DNA from: Candidatus Binatia bacterium
GTDB lineage: Bacteria > Desulfobacterota > Binatia > UBA9968 > JAJDTQ01
Assembly: GCA_022824205.1 (NCBI GenBank)
Contig: JAJEAI010000133.1
Coordinates: 1-35,177, forward strand
DNA length: 35,177 nt
Direction of reading: 5' to 3'
Numbering within the stretch: the first letter of the stretch is position 1; each line of letters begins with the position of its first letter. A program made the position numbers and the translations under genes. Positions 33,704 to 35,177 of this stretch are shown piece by piece. The notes under the pieces were generated by a model. The model was not told the DNA's origin. It saw only the letters and a program-made list of their open reading frames with translations, and did not search any database.

Positions 33704-34653
33704 CGGAACCTCGGAACGACCCGCAGGTGCTCAAGGTGGCCCGGGACGAGGCCTTCGACATGGCCCTTTACGTGCGCCTCCGTGAGATGGAGACCGGCGA
33801 GGTCCACAACGTCCTGAGCCGGCTCGTCACCGTGGAGCGCGGCCACGTCGCCTTCTGGGCCGACTTCGCCGGTATAGAGGACAGCTCTCTGGTCCGGGTG
33901 CAGCGCCTGCGGCTGTGCCTTCTCGTGCTCTTGCGGCGTCTCTTCGGCGTGCCCATGACCTTCCTCCTCCTGGAAGCCATCGAAATCTACGGCGTCAAGA
34001 AGTACTGGATCCTGTGGGACCGCTACAAGGACACGCCCTACGGTCCGCGCATCCGCGGCATCCTGCGCGACGAGTTCGGCCACGAGGACGAGATCGTCGC
34101 CGGACTCACCGGCAGACGCCTGAACCCCGAACGCGTGCGCGACATCTTCCTGGGCCTGAACGACGGGCTGGTGGAGGTGCTCGGCAGCGTCGCCGGGTTC
34201 TATGCCTCGTTCGGGCATCCCGCCTACGTGGCCGTGGCGAGCCTCACGGTGGCGGTGGCGGGCTCCATCTCCATGGCCGCCGGGGTGCTGGCCTCGTCCC
34301 GCTCCCAGCGCGAGGTCCAGCGCATCGAGAACGCCAAGCGCAACTTCTTCGACCCCGAGACGAAGCCACCCGAGGAGACGCGCCCGCTGTCGGCCGCCGT
34401 TTCCGTGGGCATTTCCTACTTCGTGGGCGCGATGTTCCCCATCGTCCCGGTGCTGCTGGGCGCGGTCAGCCCGGTGGGCTCCATCGTCGTGGGCGGTGCC
34501 ATGGTGGTCCTGGTGACAGCGCTCCTGTCGGTCATGTCGGGCATGGAGGTCCGCCCGCGGGTGCTTCAGAACCTCCTCCTGGTGTTCGGTGCCGTGGCCG
34601 TCACCTACGCTCTGGGAACCCTGGTCAAGCAGTTCTGGAACATCAGCGTGTAG
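33700..34653 (+). CDS. MbfA-like ferritin-VIT1 fusion (iron exporter)
   Basis: This 317-residue protein has an N-terminal ferritin/rubrerythrin-like four-helix part (residues about 10-140, with MALYVRLREMETGEVH, TVERGHVAFWADF and DEFGHEDEIVAG supplying Glu/His ligands) and a C-terminal VIT1/CCC1 membrane part (LGLNDGLVEVLGSVAGFYAS, AGSISMAAGVLASSRSQREV, and further hydrophobic segments to the end). This is the arrangement of MbfA, an inner-membrane protein that oxidises and exports iron. The start is the ATG at 33700, overlapping the globin stop; a start at 33598 would add an Arg/Pro-rich extension that is not real. It fits the iron-and-redox cluster here. Confidence 0.85.
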   Translation: MTEPRNDPQVLKVARDEAFDMALYVRLREMETGEVHNVLSRLVTVERGHVAFWADFAGIEDSSLVRVQRLRLCLLVLLRRLFGVPMTFLLLEAIEIYGVKKYWILWDRYKDTPYGPRIRGILRDEFGHEDEIVAGLTGRRLNPERVRDIFLGLNDGLVEVLGSVAGFYASFGHPAYVAVASLTVAVAGSISMAAGVLASSRSQREVQRIENAKRNFFDPETKPPEETRPLSAAVSVGISYFVGAMFPIVPVLLGAVSPVGSIVVGGAMVVLVTALLSVMSGMEVRPRVLQNLLLVFGAVAVTYALGTLVKQFWNISV

Positions 34654-34689
34654 GGGTCCGCACGGGCCTCCCCACGGTCCGGAGGCTCC

Positions 34690-35177
34690 ATGAGCAATCG
34701 AGACATCGCCGCGGCGCGCGCCTACCACGAACGCACCAAGCACTCGCTCACGAGCGTCCGTAGCGGTCCCCACCACCTGGACTGGGACAACCAGCCGCGT
34801 CCCTTCAAGGTCTACGAGAACCTGGAATCGCTGCCGCTGGAGCCGCACTTGCAGTCCACCGGCGTGCCGGCGCTCCGGGCGATTTCCGAGTGGGCTCCGG
34901 AGGGAGAGCGCGGCGTGACCCGCGTGGAGTTGGCGGAGGTGCTGTTCCTCTGCGCCGGGGTCACGCGCCGCCGGCGCTACTTCGGCGGCGAGATGCTCTT
35001 TCGCGCGGCCGCGTGCACCGGCGCGCTCTACCACATCGATGTCTACGTGGTGGCCGGGTCGATGTCCGACCTGGACGCCGGCGTCTATCACTTCGCCCCC
35101 GACCGTTTCGCGCTGACCCCGTTGCGCGCGGGCGATCACCGCGGCGTCCTGGTGGCAGCGAGCGGGGCCGAGCCGGC
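34690..35177 (+). CDS. SagB/ThcOx-type nitroreductase-family protein (partial, runs off the end)
   Basis: The first 162 residues are visible. They begin MSNRDIAAARAYHERTKHS with GPHHLDWDNQPRPFKVYENL, the hallmark opening of SagB-type dehydrogenases and related nitroreductase-fold enzymes. After that come LAEVLFLCAGVTRRRRYFGG, ACTGALYHIDVYVVAGSM and AGVYHFAPDRFAL. These are FMN-dependent oxidoreductases; SagB oxidises azolines in peptide maturation, but many relatives stand alone. GGAGG lies four bases upstream of the ATG. The window ends before the C-terminal half, so the partner and neighbours cannot be seen. Confidence 0.82.
   Translation, partial: MSNRDIAAARAYHERTKHSLTSVRSGPHHLDWDNQPRPFKVYENLESLPLEPHLQSTGVPALRAISEWAPEGERGVTRVELAEVLFLCAGVTRRRRYFGGEMLFRAAACTGALYHIDVYVVAGSMSDLDAGVYHFAPDRFALTPLRAGDHRGVLVAASGAEP

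Overview
The window is high-GC Gram-negative DNA. It encodes an outer-membrane barrel with a signal peptide and a lipoprotein with a transferrin-binding-protein-like C-terminus. Dispersed palindromic repeats and the metabolic mix (M20 amidohydrolase, amidase, tandem SDRs, MbfA-type iron exporter, SagB-type nitroreductase) fit an uncultured lineage such as a deltaproteobacterial or Tectomicrobia-like group. That placement is a low-confidence guess; no rRNA or other firm marker is present.

Layout. 1-5147: housekeeping genes (CinA-C amidase, M20 hydrolase, outer-membrane barrel, amidase on the minus strand, VOC protein, orphan Phd-type antitoxin). 5148-22704: a one-directional defence island of 11 plus-strand genes. 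22769-26152: minus-strand ABC permease and two paralogous SDRs. 26153-26586: repeats. 26587-30227: MATE transporter, a possible tiny ORF and a zincin lipoprotein. 30302-30511: a MITE-like element. 30508-31803: FxsA and a BtuF-like protein (minus). 31955-34653: an iron/redox cluster (NuoB, Rieske ferredoxin, CGFS glutaredoxin, truncated globin, MbfA-like ferritin/VIT1). 34690-end: a partial SagB-type nitroreductase.

The island is the main attraction. Its outer frame is a helicase-methylase-ATPase set: an HTH-SNF2 helicase-DUF3883 fusion (5279-8869), a DUF1156 DNA methylase (15538-18750) and a DUF499 ATPase (19402-22704). From memory this trio is catalogued as Hma. Between the helicase and the methylase lie an AAA ATPase with a TOPRIM-like partner, a complete SPARSA-type pair (SIR2-APAZ plus short prokaryotic Argonaute), and a zeta-type kinase with an AbiJ/HEPN-type abortive-infection protein. 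A DUF4258/YgiT toxin-antitoxin pair lies between the methylase and the ATPase. Many junctions are stop/start overlaps, so the array may be read as one transcript from a TATAAT box just before the helicase.

Two island genes, the TOPRIM-like gene and sir2-apaz, each carry a -1 frameshift that a single missing base would explain. Either the assembly has errors there, or these two effector modules are decaying. Both island edges touch incomplete units: an antitoxin with no toxin on the left, and an ABC permease with no ATPase on the right. This suggests the island was inserted and replaced host sequence.
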